Source: Epiperipatus broadwayi (lineage: Eukaryota > Onychophora > Udeonychophora > Euonychophora > Peripatidae). Taken from it: a stretch of 64,000 nt of DNA. The notes under the pieces were generated by a model that had not been told where the DNA came from, searched no databases, and saw nothing but the letters and a program-made list of their open reading frames with translations. Made by a program: the position numbers and the translations under genes. The stretch is from assembly GCA_028023455.1 (NCBI GenBank), contig JAQFVV010012977.1:158001-222000 (forward strand), given 5' to 3'. Shown here piece by piece: positions 45,830 through 57,994 of this stretch; within the stretch, counting starts at the first letter, position 1, and the number at the start of each line of letters is the position of its first letter.

Positions 45830-45972
45830 AATAATTATATTTATAAAGCACATACTCGTTACTTTAAAATAATATATATTAAGGCTACAACCTTAAAACT
45901 ATCACCTATGTATCTATAGTAATTAAAACTAGTTTGCAAATGTCTCTCTATCTGTGTTATGAAGAAGTTTCT

Positions 45973-46365
45973 TCTTTATAACCTAACACAAAGAGCGTTT
46001 TCAGTGAAGTTCAACATAAACATAGCTCTCAAATATGAATCTTTCATGTATAAACTTTTACAGCTAATTATACTTTTATTCTAGCTTGTATTATTAGGTT
46101 TATCCAAAATTAATCACAAAGTTTAAGCCATTTCCTTAAATACAAAATCTTTGTTGATCACCTTCCTGAATTTAGCTTCAACATTAGCAATAGTTTATAA
46201 ATGTGAATTTTTCCATGTACCTCATACATACTTTGGTGCCCTTTCTTACAGAAAAATGGATTTTCATTTAGATTGACAAAACCTTTGAGCTGCTGTTTAT
46301 GCTAATGCCTTGTTTATTAGCAAGAAACTTCACCAAAAGTGCACTTACTATTAGGTTATAAAGAA
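45973..46365. mobile_element. MITE-like element, about 393 bp
   Basis: Terminal inverted repeats TTCTTTATAACCTAA at both ends extend imperfectly (AAG-GC-TTT-GTGAAGTT) for about 40 bp. No ORF. DNA-transposon superfamily not determinable; target duplication unclear. Confidence 0.6.
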
Positions 46366-47095
46366 TAAAAAATCCACTTTATTGTTAAGGGAAAAATCAA
46401 TATTATATATAAAATATTGTTGAAGGATACTATAAAATAGAGACATACTCTCCTATCAATAAATATTTTAAAAGTGTAGATGATCTATCTATGCTTACAG
46501 CTTATTTTTAATGAGTTGAGTCAAAGTAAGTAGTGTCTCTGCTTAATTTTGACATTTTAGATATTATGATGGCACTGTGATTGCAATTGTTTCTACCTTA
46601 TTTAAGCCTATCTACAACATTATATTATAATTTGCAGTGGTTTGCAGCTTCCCATTTTTCAGTTGCTACAATTTTAATGTGTTTATTTTTTTTTTAAAAA
46701 CCTGAAGATGTCAGCATTATTTGGACCTTGTTGCATGATTGACAGTAGCCTATTACTATAATAAAGCTGTAAAAGAGATGGCTATTTTCTAATTAGCTGA
46801 ATATTTTGGGTGTGTTTAATCCTGAGACCAAATTGTTGAATATTGTACATTTGTAAAGAAAAAATTTAAGTATTTTACAAATTAATAATTATGATGCAAT
46901 ATTTTTGTAAAAGATTTATTTTTGAACCCAAAACTACATTATTAATAAGTGATAGTTTTTGAACCCAATTTGTTTTATGAACCCATTTTATTTTTAAAAA
47001 GTCATCTCTTAGAAAGTTTGTTACAACAATTTGAAACAGCTCCTATTCGATAAAAAGAAAGTTTTTGTCAAAATGATAAATAGAATACTTTATTT
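46366..47095. other. AT-rich, no assigned feature
   Basis: No exon-like segment, protein motif or repeat member recognised. Confidence 0.5.
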
Positions 47096-47159
47096 TCAAA
47101 GAAACTTTATTAGTGAATAAAAAAATTGGTTACAAATAGTGATGTTCAGATGAGAACAT

Positions 47160-48040
47160 GGGTCAGCAGGAACTTCTTACTTGGGTACTAGAACTGTCAG
47201 TGTTAATGCCCTTGTCAAATATAGATGAAGAGAAAAAACTTCTATGGTACTGCAGAGATAGCATGGGTGAATAGGGAACTTGATTCACTGGGAATCTTGA
47301 AAAGTTTCCATGTATTCTCATAGCTAAACTTAGAAGAGAAAATTTTGTCTTTACTTTGGATTTTTCTGAGGGTTCTAAGGAAAATTGCAAGGGGATTTGG
47401 TTGTGGGATGTTGAATATCAGTTTGCACTGGGTGATCCATAAGTAATATGTAATGAATGTCAAGATTCTTGTGATGGGAAAATCAAGAATGTAGAGATTC
47501 TTATGATGGGAAAATCTCTCTTCTTAATGCAGTCTTTGTGGAGAGGATTTTATAATAATCAATTTCTGAATTTTGGGCTATGATATGCTTCATTGGTCTG
47601 AAGCCTGTGCAGGTTAATATAATGTGCTCACATGCCTCATCCTGTCTGTGGCAGATTGGGCAGGAAGGATCTATGTTGTTCAGGAATCTTTTCTGATGTA
47701 AGAACCAGTTTGTGGGCATAGCATCAAGATTCACTTTAATTAAATAGTCCAGGAATTTGGGCTCCAATAGTAAAAACTTAAATAATGTTGTGATCTTTTG
47801 ATTAGACACACCTAGTTTTGTTTTCATTTGGAAGGGTTGAGGGTTAATAAGTGAATGCGCAGTCCATATTGTAATCTTTGTTTTAAAGGCATCTGGGTTG
47901 TTGTTATTGAATTTGTAGAGGTAGGTAATAATCTGGTCAATCCAAGAAGTTTCATTTGGATGTGGTGTATCAGTAGGTGAAATGGGACTAGTTATAAGCA
48001 AATTGTCATATTTTTGTGCAAGGTTGATATTTTTATTTTC
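47160..48040 (-). pseudogene. LINE C-terminal region with CCHC zinc knuckle
   Basis: The minus strand encodes a 166-residue open block (47501-48001) reading SWIDQIITYLYKF, LINPQPFQMKTKLGV, AMPTNWFLHQKRFLNN and the knuckle CPICHRQDEACEHIILTC (C-x2-C-x8-H-x4-C). Past a frame break come YYLWITQCKLIFN and KFSYENTWKLF (47242-47463). A CCHC knuckle followed by W-x-x-x-x-x-L-I-F-N is characteristic of the region after RT in R2/R4/NeSL/L1-type LINEs. RT itself is absent (5' truncation near 48040). This is a different clade from the RTE copies. It abuts the 3' side of the PLE at 48.5 kb. Confidence 0.65.
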
Positions 48041-48850
48041 ATTTTATTATTATTTTCTATTTTATACTCTTTTATCTATCAACTCACATTTATTTTTTAA
48101 TATATCACCATAACCATTCCATTTTATTTTTTATATATACTTATTACCTAATATCATTTATTATTTTCTATAATTTTACATATTTATTCCTTTATTAATA
48201 ATTTCTATTTTATTCTTATTCTTATTTTTTATTTATTTTTCTATTCCCACTTTTTTTATTTTTTCATTTTACTTACATCTCTATAACTTTCTCTTCTCTC
48301 TCTATTAGTGTAACTGAATATTTTTAAAAAAATTATTAGCCTCTTTTTCATATTTTCCTTTTATATAACTGCCTCTATTACCAATTTTTTCAACTTATTA
48401 TCCTATTCTTTAAACTGTTTATCTATTTTAAAAACTTTTTAGCTATGTTCTTATTTATTTTATATTATTAATATTAATAATATTTTTTATAATTAATATT
48501 TTTATAAACAATGTTTTACCCACCTTCCAATCTCTCTTAAAATTTGACTTTATCTTTTTAATTAATATAGCTTCCTTTCATCTTCTATCTTTTTTTATTA
48601 GTATAACCAATCATTTTTACACTATCTTTTTCAAATATATGTTCTGTTTCTATAGAATGCATATAAATTGATGATTGCTTATCATACCTATGCTGTATTA
48701 ATCTTGTATATATTACATTTTTGTTTCTCCTACATATTTAGTTCTTATCTTATTATTCTTACATAATTTACATTCTATCTCATATGCTCCCTTTATATGT
48801 TTTTCTATTTTTTAAATATACTTATTATCTAATATATCCATTATATTTCT

Positions 48851-48898
48851 CCTGAGTGCTGGCTTAGCATGAAATACTTATATTGGTGATTATTTATC
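48851..48898 (+). ncRNA. Truncated hammerhead with GAAA retained
   Basis: CTGAGTGCTGGCTTAGCATG then AAATACTTATATTGGTGATT. The 5' stem I strand and part of CUGAUGA are missing, but GAAA is intact, unlike the sister copies. It supports the inferred ancestral CACGAAA. Confidence 0.5.
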
Positions 48899-49060
48899 TT
48901 TTCTACATGTGTGTGGTCATGTGTATCAGTTGTATGAGATAATGTGGATAGTCGAAGGGTGCTTGAAAGATCTGAGTTCAAATCCCCTATACTTACAATT
49001 AAGTTTCCAGGTTTGTGAAGAGTGCCTGGTTTTCAAATATTTACTTACTATTTTATATTT
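48851..49060 (+). mobile_element. 5'-truncated retrozyme-like copy nested in the PLE
   Basis: Starts within the hammerhead (CCTGAGTGCTGG) and continues through GTGTGTGGTCATGTGTATCA, GATAATGTGGATAGTC, the B-box-like GAGTTCAAATCCCC and GTTTGTGAAGAGTGCCTGGT, all shared with 59645-60205. It separates the PLE RT C-terminus (49146 up) from its GIY-YIG part (48820 down), so it inserted after the PLE. Confidence 0.7.
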
Positions 49061-50800
49061 AATTACATTCTTTATTCATTTTTTTAAATAATTTTATTAA
49101 TGTTGTTTACTTCTATATGTTTTAGCTGTGATATATTTATCTTTTTTATTCTTTCTTTTTTACATTTCTCCTTTCTTCTTTTTTATCTACTTGTTTATTT
49201 CTTCTGCTATTCTTATACTTCTTTCTATTATTTTTTTCTGGATATCCACTTTCTTTCAATTCTTTAACTATTAATTCTACCTTTTTCTTGTATTCTTTTT
49301 TATTTGAACAATAATTAATAGCTTTATGAAAGCTTGAAATAATACTGCTTATTTTATATTTATTAACTGCATTAGAGTTCCAATTCATTATATTATTTAC
49401 ATTTATTTTCTTACATACTAATGTTTCTATTCAACATTTTCTTTTCTCATACGATTTTTTAATAACATATTCAAATATAACAACTTATTTTCTTTTTCTC
49501 CTTCTACTGTAAATTTTATATTCTCAGTGATTTTATTAATTTTTCTAAATACCTTTCTATTTGCCTTTCATTTTTTATTAAAATTAACAAATAATCATCC
49601 ACATATCTTTTGAACATTATTGGACCATTTTCTTCATCTATAATTACTTTTATCATCTCTTTCATATATAAACATATATTGCTTAATACCCCACTTCATG
49701 CCCCTCCTATCAATAATCCTTTCTTCTGTTTAAAATATTCCCCATTAAATTCAAATGTTATTTCTTTACAACATATCTCCATAATTTGTTTTAATTTCAT
49801 TATCAGAATATTTATTTCTTTATCTTCTTTATATTTATTAATTGCTATTTCTATTACTTTTTCTACATTCTTATTTGTATATATACGTTGAAACTATACC
49901 TACCTTAACCATTGTCAACCTACATTTATTATAATTATACTTTTTTTTATCTCTTTAATTAATTCTTTATTATTCTTTATACATACACCACTTTTTTATT
50001 AATATACTTTTTAAAAATATTATTTGCTAACCATTTTGATATTTTATCAAAACAAGAACTTATCAAAACAAGAACCTTTACCATTTATTACAGGTCTCAA
50101 TGGTACTCTTTCTTTAGATATTTTTAGTGCTAAATAAATATTTGCTATTTCACATTCCTTATTTCCCAATTCTCCTAACATTGTCCTATCTATTAACCCA
50201 TTATTATACATCCCTTTTATTAGCGCATACATTTTCTTATTTTTATTCTTACTTTATTTTAATTAAAAATTCTTCTGACAATTTTTTCCATTTTCTATAT
50301 ATATATATTCTTTTTTCATGAACACTATTTTATTACCTTTATCTGACTTTGCAAATACTATTTTTCTTCATATTTTTTTTTTATTTCATTCTTTTTTTAC
50401 TGTTTTCCTATCTCCTTTAATTACTCTATTCTTTTTATTTTTATTATCTCTATTATCCAATTTTTTCATTTTATGTATCATATAAAATACTTCTTTTAAT
50501 TTTTCTATCCATTCTTTATTTTTTATTTATAACACTATTAATATCTTTATTTTCATAATAATATATTATAATTATTTTCCAAATATTTCTGTGCCAATTT
50601 TTCTATTAATACCTGTAGCTCTAATACATCTCCATTACTACCCTTTCCATGTGGTTTATATTTTATCCCTTTCTTAAGTATCTTCATATTTTCTTCTTTT
50701 ATTTTTATATCAGTTAAATTACATATTTTTGACACATCTTTCTTTATCTTCTTTCTCTTTCTTCTATTTTATCAATCTTTCCATTTTTCTTTTATGTCTC

Positions 50801-51440
50801 ACTTCTTTTCACATAAATTTCTAAACAATTTTTTTTTTTTTGTTTTTAGTTATCCCCCAATTCATCAATATAATTATATATCTTTTTCTAGAATTTTTTC
50901 TCTTTTTTTAACAATAACTAATTCTAAAATATTATTTTTTAATATCATAAAATTCAAATATCTAGTATTTTGTTCTTCTATCTTTTTGAATATTGAACGT
51001 TGATGCGCTCTATTGTTATAGATAATTACTTTATTTAGATATTAATTTTTATATTTTTAAAACATAAAATGTTTGTTTTTAAAATTGTTATTACTTGAAA
51101 GCTTACATTTGAAATTTAAAATATTAACATTAATTATATAATATATATATATAAAAAAGTATGATTGTAAGAATAAAATGTCAAACGTGGAGAGGTATTT
51201 ATTTAATTAAAGAATTTCTAGGTTCTATTCAAAAATTAACAGGCAAAGTATTTACTCAAGATGTTAAATAAACCAACATTTATTGACTATGTTTAAATTT
51301 AAAGTGTGATCTTATTGTGAGCCTGATTTTTAAATTAGCATATTACTTGTAAAGGTTCAGAACATATATCACAGGAAAGCGAAAGTATCTCATTTTTAAC
51401 TTCTTGTAATATAGAACCTTATTAGTGGATATATATATTA
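50801..51440. other. AT-rich, no assigned feature
   Basis: Poly-T-rich sequence continuing from the PLE N-terminal side, then unassigned DNA. No exon-like segment recognised. Confidence 0.45.
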
Positions 51441-54400
51441 TAACGGACGCGGTGTGTGTGATCAATCCAATCTTACCGTATTTGCCATACAGGGCGGCCA
51501 TTTGAACCTAGAAAATTTATAAAGTAGGCAGATACGCACTGTTAAAATCTTATTTTTACACATATTTTTATTCCAACCGTTAGCCCATTGCCACTAGCTC
51601 AGTGAGATGCAGAGATTTATAAAATATAAATTCTTATTTAAAAATATTTTCATTATTAAAATAAAAAAATAAAAGAAGCCACTGCCAGTAATTAACACAC
51701 AAACATTTATTTTTATGCACATATAGATAAAATTGAGGAATAAAATTTATTATTTTAGGTTGGTTATTAATTTAATTTTTAAATTTAAATTTATTTATTT
51801 ATTTTTAGTTTGAACAATCCGCACAGATTTGTTTAATAATATTTTAAAAATGTCGAGTATGAATAACTGCATAGATTGCATTTGAAAAGAAAATATTCTA
51901 TCCCTGATTTAACTTTAGGTCAAAAGTTCGCAGCCAAACCAGCGTCAATCCATCTGATATATCAATGTATTCAATGCAGTATGAATACGACAGCACAAAT
52001 ACCATACTGTCAGGAATGTATATCTGAACAGCATGGTTAAAGAAGACATTGACTCTCATCCAGACAGGAATACTACATCTGTCTGATGAGAAGAGCAATA
52101 AAAAAACTCCATAGGAAGGGACTGCATTTTCCATCTTACTATCCCATTCCATAGGCAAATGGGGAGGTGTGGTGTATAATGCGATACTGCATGTAGCGAA
52201 TCTCATACTACATCTACTAATTACACCAATATATCCAATCCATTGACCCAATTTAACTCTGAAACAAATAACCTAAGATTACCTTCCCTTAAACTAACAT
52301 ATATAACTTTACAAATCTATATAGCCATTCATGCCCAACTTAAATTTAACATTTATATAATTTCGCACAGATGAATTTTATAAGAGTTTGTTTTTTTAAT
52401 GCTGAGTATAGATTGGCTACATAGATTGCACGGTTAAAAACATTTCAAAATAAACATAAATGATCAAAATATAAAGTTTTTGATGGAATTGTGGAGAGAA
52501 ATTTACAAGAAACCCAATGGCATTTATCATAAGATGCCGCCTTGACATCAATAACTTAAAAGACATCCGAATAAATACATTTTAGATACTCAATGTAAGG
52601 TATCATTATTTACCAAATGTATATATATTTTAATCAAATATGAAAACAAAAACATAATTAAACATTAATGAATCTATGCAAGTATCTATACCCAACTTAA
52701 ATTTAATGCATTTAAATAATTTATACAATAAATATTAATAAAAAAAAATGGAAATGATTTTTAGCAAACTCAAATATATAAAAATTAAACATTAATAATT
52801 AATTTGAAAACTTAAAAGTCAGATAAAGTTCATTTTAAAATTTAGGTTAGTTGAATATTAAAAGCTTGTCAAATCTTAACGAACGTTCTTAATTATACAG
52901 TTCATGTCTTACAGTAGAAGAATCCCGGTTCCTGGTGCCATTTCCCGAGATGTCTCTATTTGAAGACCGGTCTGTTATTCTAGAGATGGCCTTATCTGAT
53001 TCAATCCTGGTACTATTTGATTGCAGAACCCATATGATTTGGGGTCTGCAATAGTACCATTCATAATTCATCAGTCATTTCATTTGAAATAAAAGAGAGA
53101 GTGACAAGTGCATCTTATCACGCCCCTCAAAAAAAAAATCAAGCTGGAACTGTCTTTAATTTCAATATTTTTTTTCTTTTATACTGATTGTCCAGATTCA
53201 CTGAACAATGGTTTCCTGTTCCAAATTTTCATTATGGTCTGAGCCTTTATTGCTGCTTCTATTGGACATCTAATTTATTTTTTGTTCTCTTATCTATATT
53301 TCATTTGACTTTTTTTTATATAAGAGCCCCAAGGGCCAGTTTGCTTTTCATTTCATTTATAAAACAATCATTTCCATTAACTAAAACAATTTATCTTTAG
53401 ATCTTGTACGTTTTTATAAAAAAGTATGTTCAAATACTTTTTTTTTTATTTAAAAAAGAAATACTTTTAAAGTTTTGCATCTGTGTGAATATATATATAT
53501 ATATATACATACATTGAACAACTTTTTAATTTTAGCTTTTAGTTTTTTATTTACGAACTTAAAAATTTTTTTTATTCTAATTTTAAATTAATGTAACGGC
53601 ATATACCATTACAATATATATATATATATATTGTAATGGGCACATATGTACGTTACATTAGTTTTTATTAGTAAACATAAAAAAAAAAGTTCGCCAATAA
53701 AAATTTCTTTTTTAAAAATTAAAAACTGAAAATTAAAAAATCATCTTAAACTTGTATATATAAATCGCACAGATAAAAAAAAAATTATTAAAATAAAACT
53801 TTATTAAAAATAGAAAGGTATTTTAAAAACAAAAACTTAAAAAAGATTTAGAGATAAAAATATATCTTTAATCTTGGAAAACACATTAATTAATCAGAAA
53901 TGGAAATGATTGTTTTAATTAGTTAAATGTAAACTAGCCTTGGGCATTTAAATGTAAAAGCATCGGTCAGATAGGAAAACAATAGAAACAAATAGCCAAT
54001 GAATGAAAAACAATGGAATCGGACCTCAGTGAAAGGACCATATCATCATCATGACATAATGTCCATTGGATCCTTCAAAGTAATATAAAAGGACAAGTTT
54101 GATTTTATTATGATTAATTATTATTACGATGTGACCATATGTATTAGTGCGGAGTTGGAGGTGAAGGGATTGAAGGATGCACTTTCAATTCTTTCAGCTG
54201 TTAAAGAAAAGGGAGTGAAACATCATTTTCTTCATTGAGGACCGGTTAGGGCAAAAACCTCCGGATGGATAAAAAAATGGCTAACAAAACAAATATCTTC
54301 AGTAGGGCGTGGAAATTCCCATTCAGAATTACAAACGACTACAAATTATGGACCTTTTAAAATTGTAAGAACTTTATTTTCATTTGAAAACATAGAACTC

Positions 54401-55831
54401 TAAATTCTAAACCTTTTAGTAAATAATACAAACAGAATCCTATCTGACCAAACTAAATTCTTTATTAATAATGTTATTTGATGTATATTTTTTATTTATT
54501 TATGCAAAATCATTTCCATTTATATTTTTTTTTGTTAGTTAAGTTTATTTATGATTTCTGTTTTCTGATAAATTAAAATATATCAATGTTAAAGTTAAGT
54601 CAGGCATGAATGGCTGTATAGATTTGTAAAGTTATATTAGGGGAGGGTAATCTTAAGTTATTTGTGTCATTGTTAAATTGGGTCAATGGATTGGATATAT
54701 TGATGTAGTTAGTAGATGTAGTCGGAGATTCACTACTGGCAGAATCGTTTATATATATGCCACACTCACCCGTTTGCCTATGGAAGGAATTATAAGATGA
54801 AGAACGCAGTTCCTTTCTATGGAGTTTTTTTTTTTTAACTGTTCTTCTCATTAGATAGATGTAATATTCCTATCTGATGAGAGTCAATGTCTTCTCTTAA
54901 TCTTTTTGGGGCTGCCGTATTCCGTATTACATTGAATACATCGATATATCAGATGAATTGATGCCAGTTGACTGTGAATTTTAGCCTAGGGTTAAATAGG
55001 GATATAATATTTTATTTTCAAATGCAAATCTATGTAGTCTATTCATACTCGATCCTAAATAAAAATGCATTAAATTAAAGTTGTTTATAGACGCTTGCAT
55101 GGATTGGTTATCGGTTAAGTATGTTTTGGGTTTTCATATTTGATCAAAATATATAGACATTCGATAAATAATGATACCTTACGGTGAGTATCTATAATGT
55201 ATTTATTCGGATGTCTTTTAAGTTATTGGTGACAATGCAAGTATCTTATGGTGAATACTATTGGGTTACTTATACATTTCCCTCTGCAATTGTCGGTATC
55301 AATGATTTTATATTTTGATCGTTTATGTTTATTTTGAAATGTTTTTAACCATTGTAATCTATGTAACCGATCTATACTCAACATTATTAAAACAAATTTT
55401 TATAATTCCATCTGTGCGAACTTAATTAAAATGTAAACTTATAATATAATAGAAATAAAATGTAATTTAAAATCTAAAGTAAAGTTAAAAATAATGTTAA
55501 ATGTTAAAATGTAAACTGATACTAAAACAATTTTCAATCTTTTATATATGTGCATAAATAAATGTTTGTATGCTAATTACTGGCAGTGGCTTAGTTTATT
55601 TATTTTTTAATATTGAAATTATAATTAGATAAGGTATTATAGTATTAAATCTCTGCTATTCCACTGAGCTAGTGACATGGGCTAACGACCGGAAACAAAA
55701 TATAAAAAAAAGAAAAAAAAATTTTTTTTTTACTTACGTATCTGCCTACTTTATAAATTTTTCTAGGTTCAAATGCCTAGATGGCGCCATGTAGTGCAGA
55801 TTTTGTAAGTCTACATCCTCTGGATCGTTAC
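51441..55831. mobile_element. Second foldback element, 4.4 kb, with direct subunits in its arms
   Basis: The ends are inverted: GGCGGCCATTTGAACCTAG...TTTATAAAGTAGGCAGATAC near 51493-51537 is mirrored near 55735-55785, with AACG at both termini. Inside, two related blocks each ending in CCCAACTTAAATTTAA follow one another on the left (about 51810-52370 and 52370-52740); on the right their reverse complements appear as about 55430-55060 and 55060-54590, in swapped order. No transposase is visible. A GGCGGCCAT end motif resembles the end of the 21-28 kb foldback. Confidence 0.7.
53510..53755. repeat. Palindrome centred on (AT)n inside the second foldback
   Basis: TGTAACGGCATATACCATTA then CA(AT)n is mirrored by TGTAATGGGCACATATGTAC then GTTACA. 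The outer parts continue as AACTTTTT...AATTTTTAAG-type inverted sequence for about 110 bp per arm. Confidence 0.7.
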
Positions 55832-55839
55832 AATATATA

Positions 55840-56045
55840 TATGTGTGTAATAATTAATAATATAGTGATTCATACACATGAAATGTCAAGAAAGAAAACT
55901 ATTCTTCACATATGCACTATAACATGATTTTAAAACATTTATTTCTGGATGAGTGTCTGTCTCTTTTATAGTGTATGTGTGAAGAATAGTTCAATTCCAC
56001 AATATTTTATGTGTGTAAATAACTATATTATTAATTATTGCATAT
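55840..56045. repeat. Short palindrome, about 80-bp arms
   Basis: TAATAATTAATAATATAGT near 55849 is mirrored by ACTATATTATTAATTATTGC near 56021; ACTATTCTTCACATATGCAC near 55899 is mirrored by ATGTGTGAAGAATAGT near 55975. The DNA from 56046 to 56360 shares blocks (for example ATTTATTGATGGGAGTGT) with 46450-46480 and 51270-51290. Confidence 0.65.
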
Positions 56046-56361
56046 ACAGCAACGAGTAAAATTCAATGTAACAAAGAGTTAAAAAATAAAAACTTTCTCT
56101 TCCATGTAATATATAATCTGAATTTGTGCAAGTAATGTTGATTAAAAAAACTTGCAATTAGATCAAGTCCTAAATTCAAGCATGGTCAATAAATGTTGGT
56201 TTGTTTAAAGATTAAACTCTAAGCATAGATAGATGAGCTATGCTTTTAAAACATTTATTGATGGGAGTGTGTGTGTTTGTCTATTTTATAGTGCATGCAT
56301 AAAGAGCAGTTTCCTTCCACAATATTTCACACACGCACATACACACACACACATATATATA

Positions 56362-57170
56362 TATTAGAAAACAGTCAACACTTAAACAATCCCAATATAG
56401 ATAACAATCAACAATTTCAAACTGTTGTCAAGGCAACCTTCTTTTAACAATAAAGGTAGAAATATACCTTTATTTATGGTCCCATATATTTATATAGACA
56501 CTAAAGATTGCAACTTTACCACAGAGATTGAAATTATTGATACAAAGAAGTTTAAATAAACCTTCTTAAATAGGTAAATATAACCTGCTCTGAATGTAGA
56601 CTAATAAATAATCAATTATAATATTGCAAATTGCAATTATAGTTTTCAAATTGCACCCAAAGTGTTAGTTAACTAATAACCATTAGAAACGAGTCAATAC
56701 TTAGACAATCCCAATATAGATAGCAATCAACAATATTAAATTGTTGTCAAGGTAACCTCCTTTTAATAATAAAGATGGAATCCCACCTTTAATTATAGTT
56801 CCATATATCTATATAGACACTAAAGATTGCAATTTGACCATTATTACTCTTATTATTTAAGTAATATTTTGGGTGCAATTTGAAAATTATAATTGCAATT
56901 TGTAATGTTATAACTGATTATTTATTAGCCTACATTCAGAACAAGTTATATTTACCTGTGTAATGAGGTTTATTTAAATTTCTTTGTATCAATAATTTCA
57001 ATCTCTGTGTTCAAATTGAAATCTTTAGTGTCTATATAAATATATGGGATCGTAAATAAAGGTGGGATTCCACCTTTATTGTTAAAAGGAGGTTACCTTA
57101 ACAACAGTTTGAGGTTGTTGATTGTTATTTATATTGGGATTGTCTAAGTGTTGACTGGTTTCTAGTGGTT
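56362..57170. repeat. Foldback of the CAGTCAACACTTAGACAATC family
   Basis: Family copies at 56362-56660 (+) and 56680-56835 (+) face an inverted copy at about 56860-57170. Ends read TTAGAAACGAGTCAATACTT / ACTGGTTTCTAGTGGTTAA. AATAAAGGTGGGATTCCACC then TTTATT at 57056 is itself palindromic. Other members are at 14325 and 20611. No ORF. Confidence 0.75.
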
Positions 57171-57207
57171 AATTATAAACCCATTTAGCCTTGAACATTA
57201 TTACACT

Positions 57208-57560
<353 letters not shown>

Positions 57561-57994
57561 CAATCATCATCATTACATTATGAATGTACATTATATTTAT
57601 ATGTTCAGAATTAATATGCATTGATGAGCAGCCATTTCTTTAGGTGTCCATATCGTCATATTAAGGCCTTAGAATATTTATGACCTTATTTAAAAGAAGT
57701 ATAAAATCAATTAATCTGGTGTCTTTTTAGAATTAAACAATAGGTCTACATGATGGTTTATCTGTTATGAATGAGATATTAAACTATGGTAAAATAGAAT
57801 TTTCATTAGTTGCTACTTTAATTTCATTTTTTTGGAGGCATAAAAATACACTTGTACCTTTCTCAAGAACATTATAAATCAAAAAGAAAAAAAAGAGAGA
57901 AGCTCAATTTTAGTTGTTCAAAAACTAGTTGTTAATATGTTTATTATAATAAAAAAATTTAATGAACTTATAAAAAATAAATATTCAATGATGT

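Larger units (their letters stand above)
48560..50800 (-). pseudogene. Penelope-like element (RT plus GIY-YIG), nearly complete but eroded
   Basis: In order on minus: N-terminal block NLTDIKIKEENMKILKKGIK (50553-50735); KSDKGNKIVFMKKEYIY (near 50300-50350); LRPVINGKGSCFDK (near 50050-50100), the PLE-specific counterpart of LRPIVSG..; KGLLIGGA-stop-SGVLSNI (near 49690), motif B; FKRYVDDYLLIL with YVDD at 49593-49604, motif C; KISSIISSFHKAINYCSNK (49146-49388); and a GIY-YIG start IECKLCKNN...KYVGETK (near 48740-48810). Stops (including a W-to-stop next to motif B) and frameshifts are frequent. PLEs are retroelements with a telomerase-related RT and a GIY-YIG nuclease. A hammerhead-type element is inserted at about 48851-49060. 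Confidence 0.85.

Noticed and set aside
52050-54900. CTGATGAGA words at about 52063 and 54876 in the second foldback
   Set aside because: No GAAA at the required distance and no stem II; they are part of the inverted arms.
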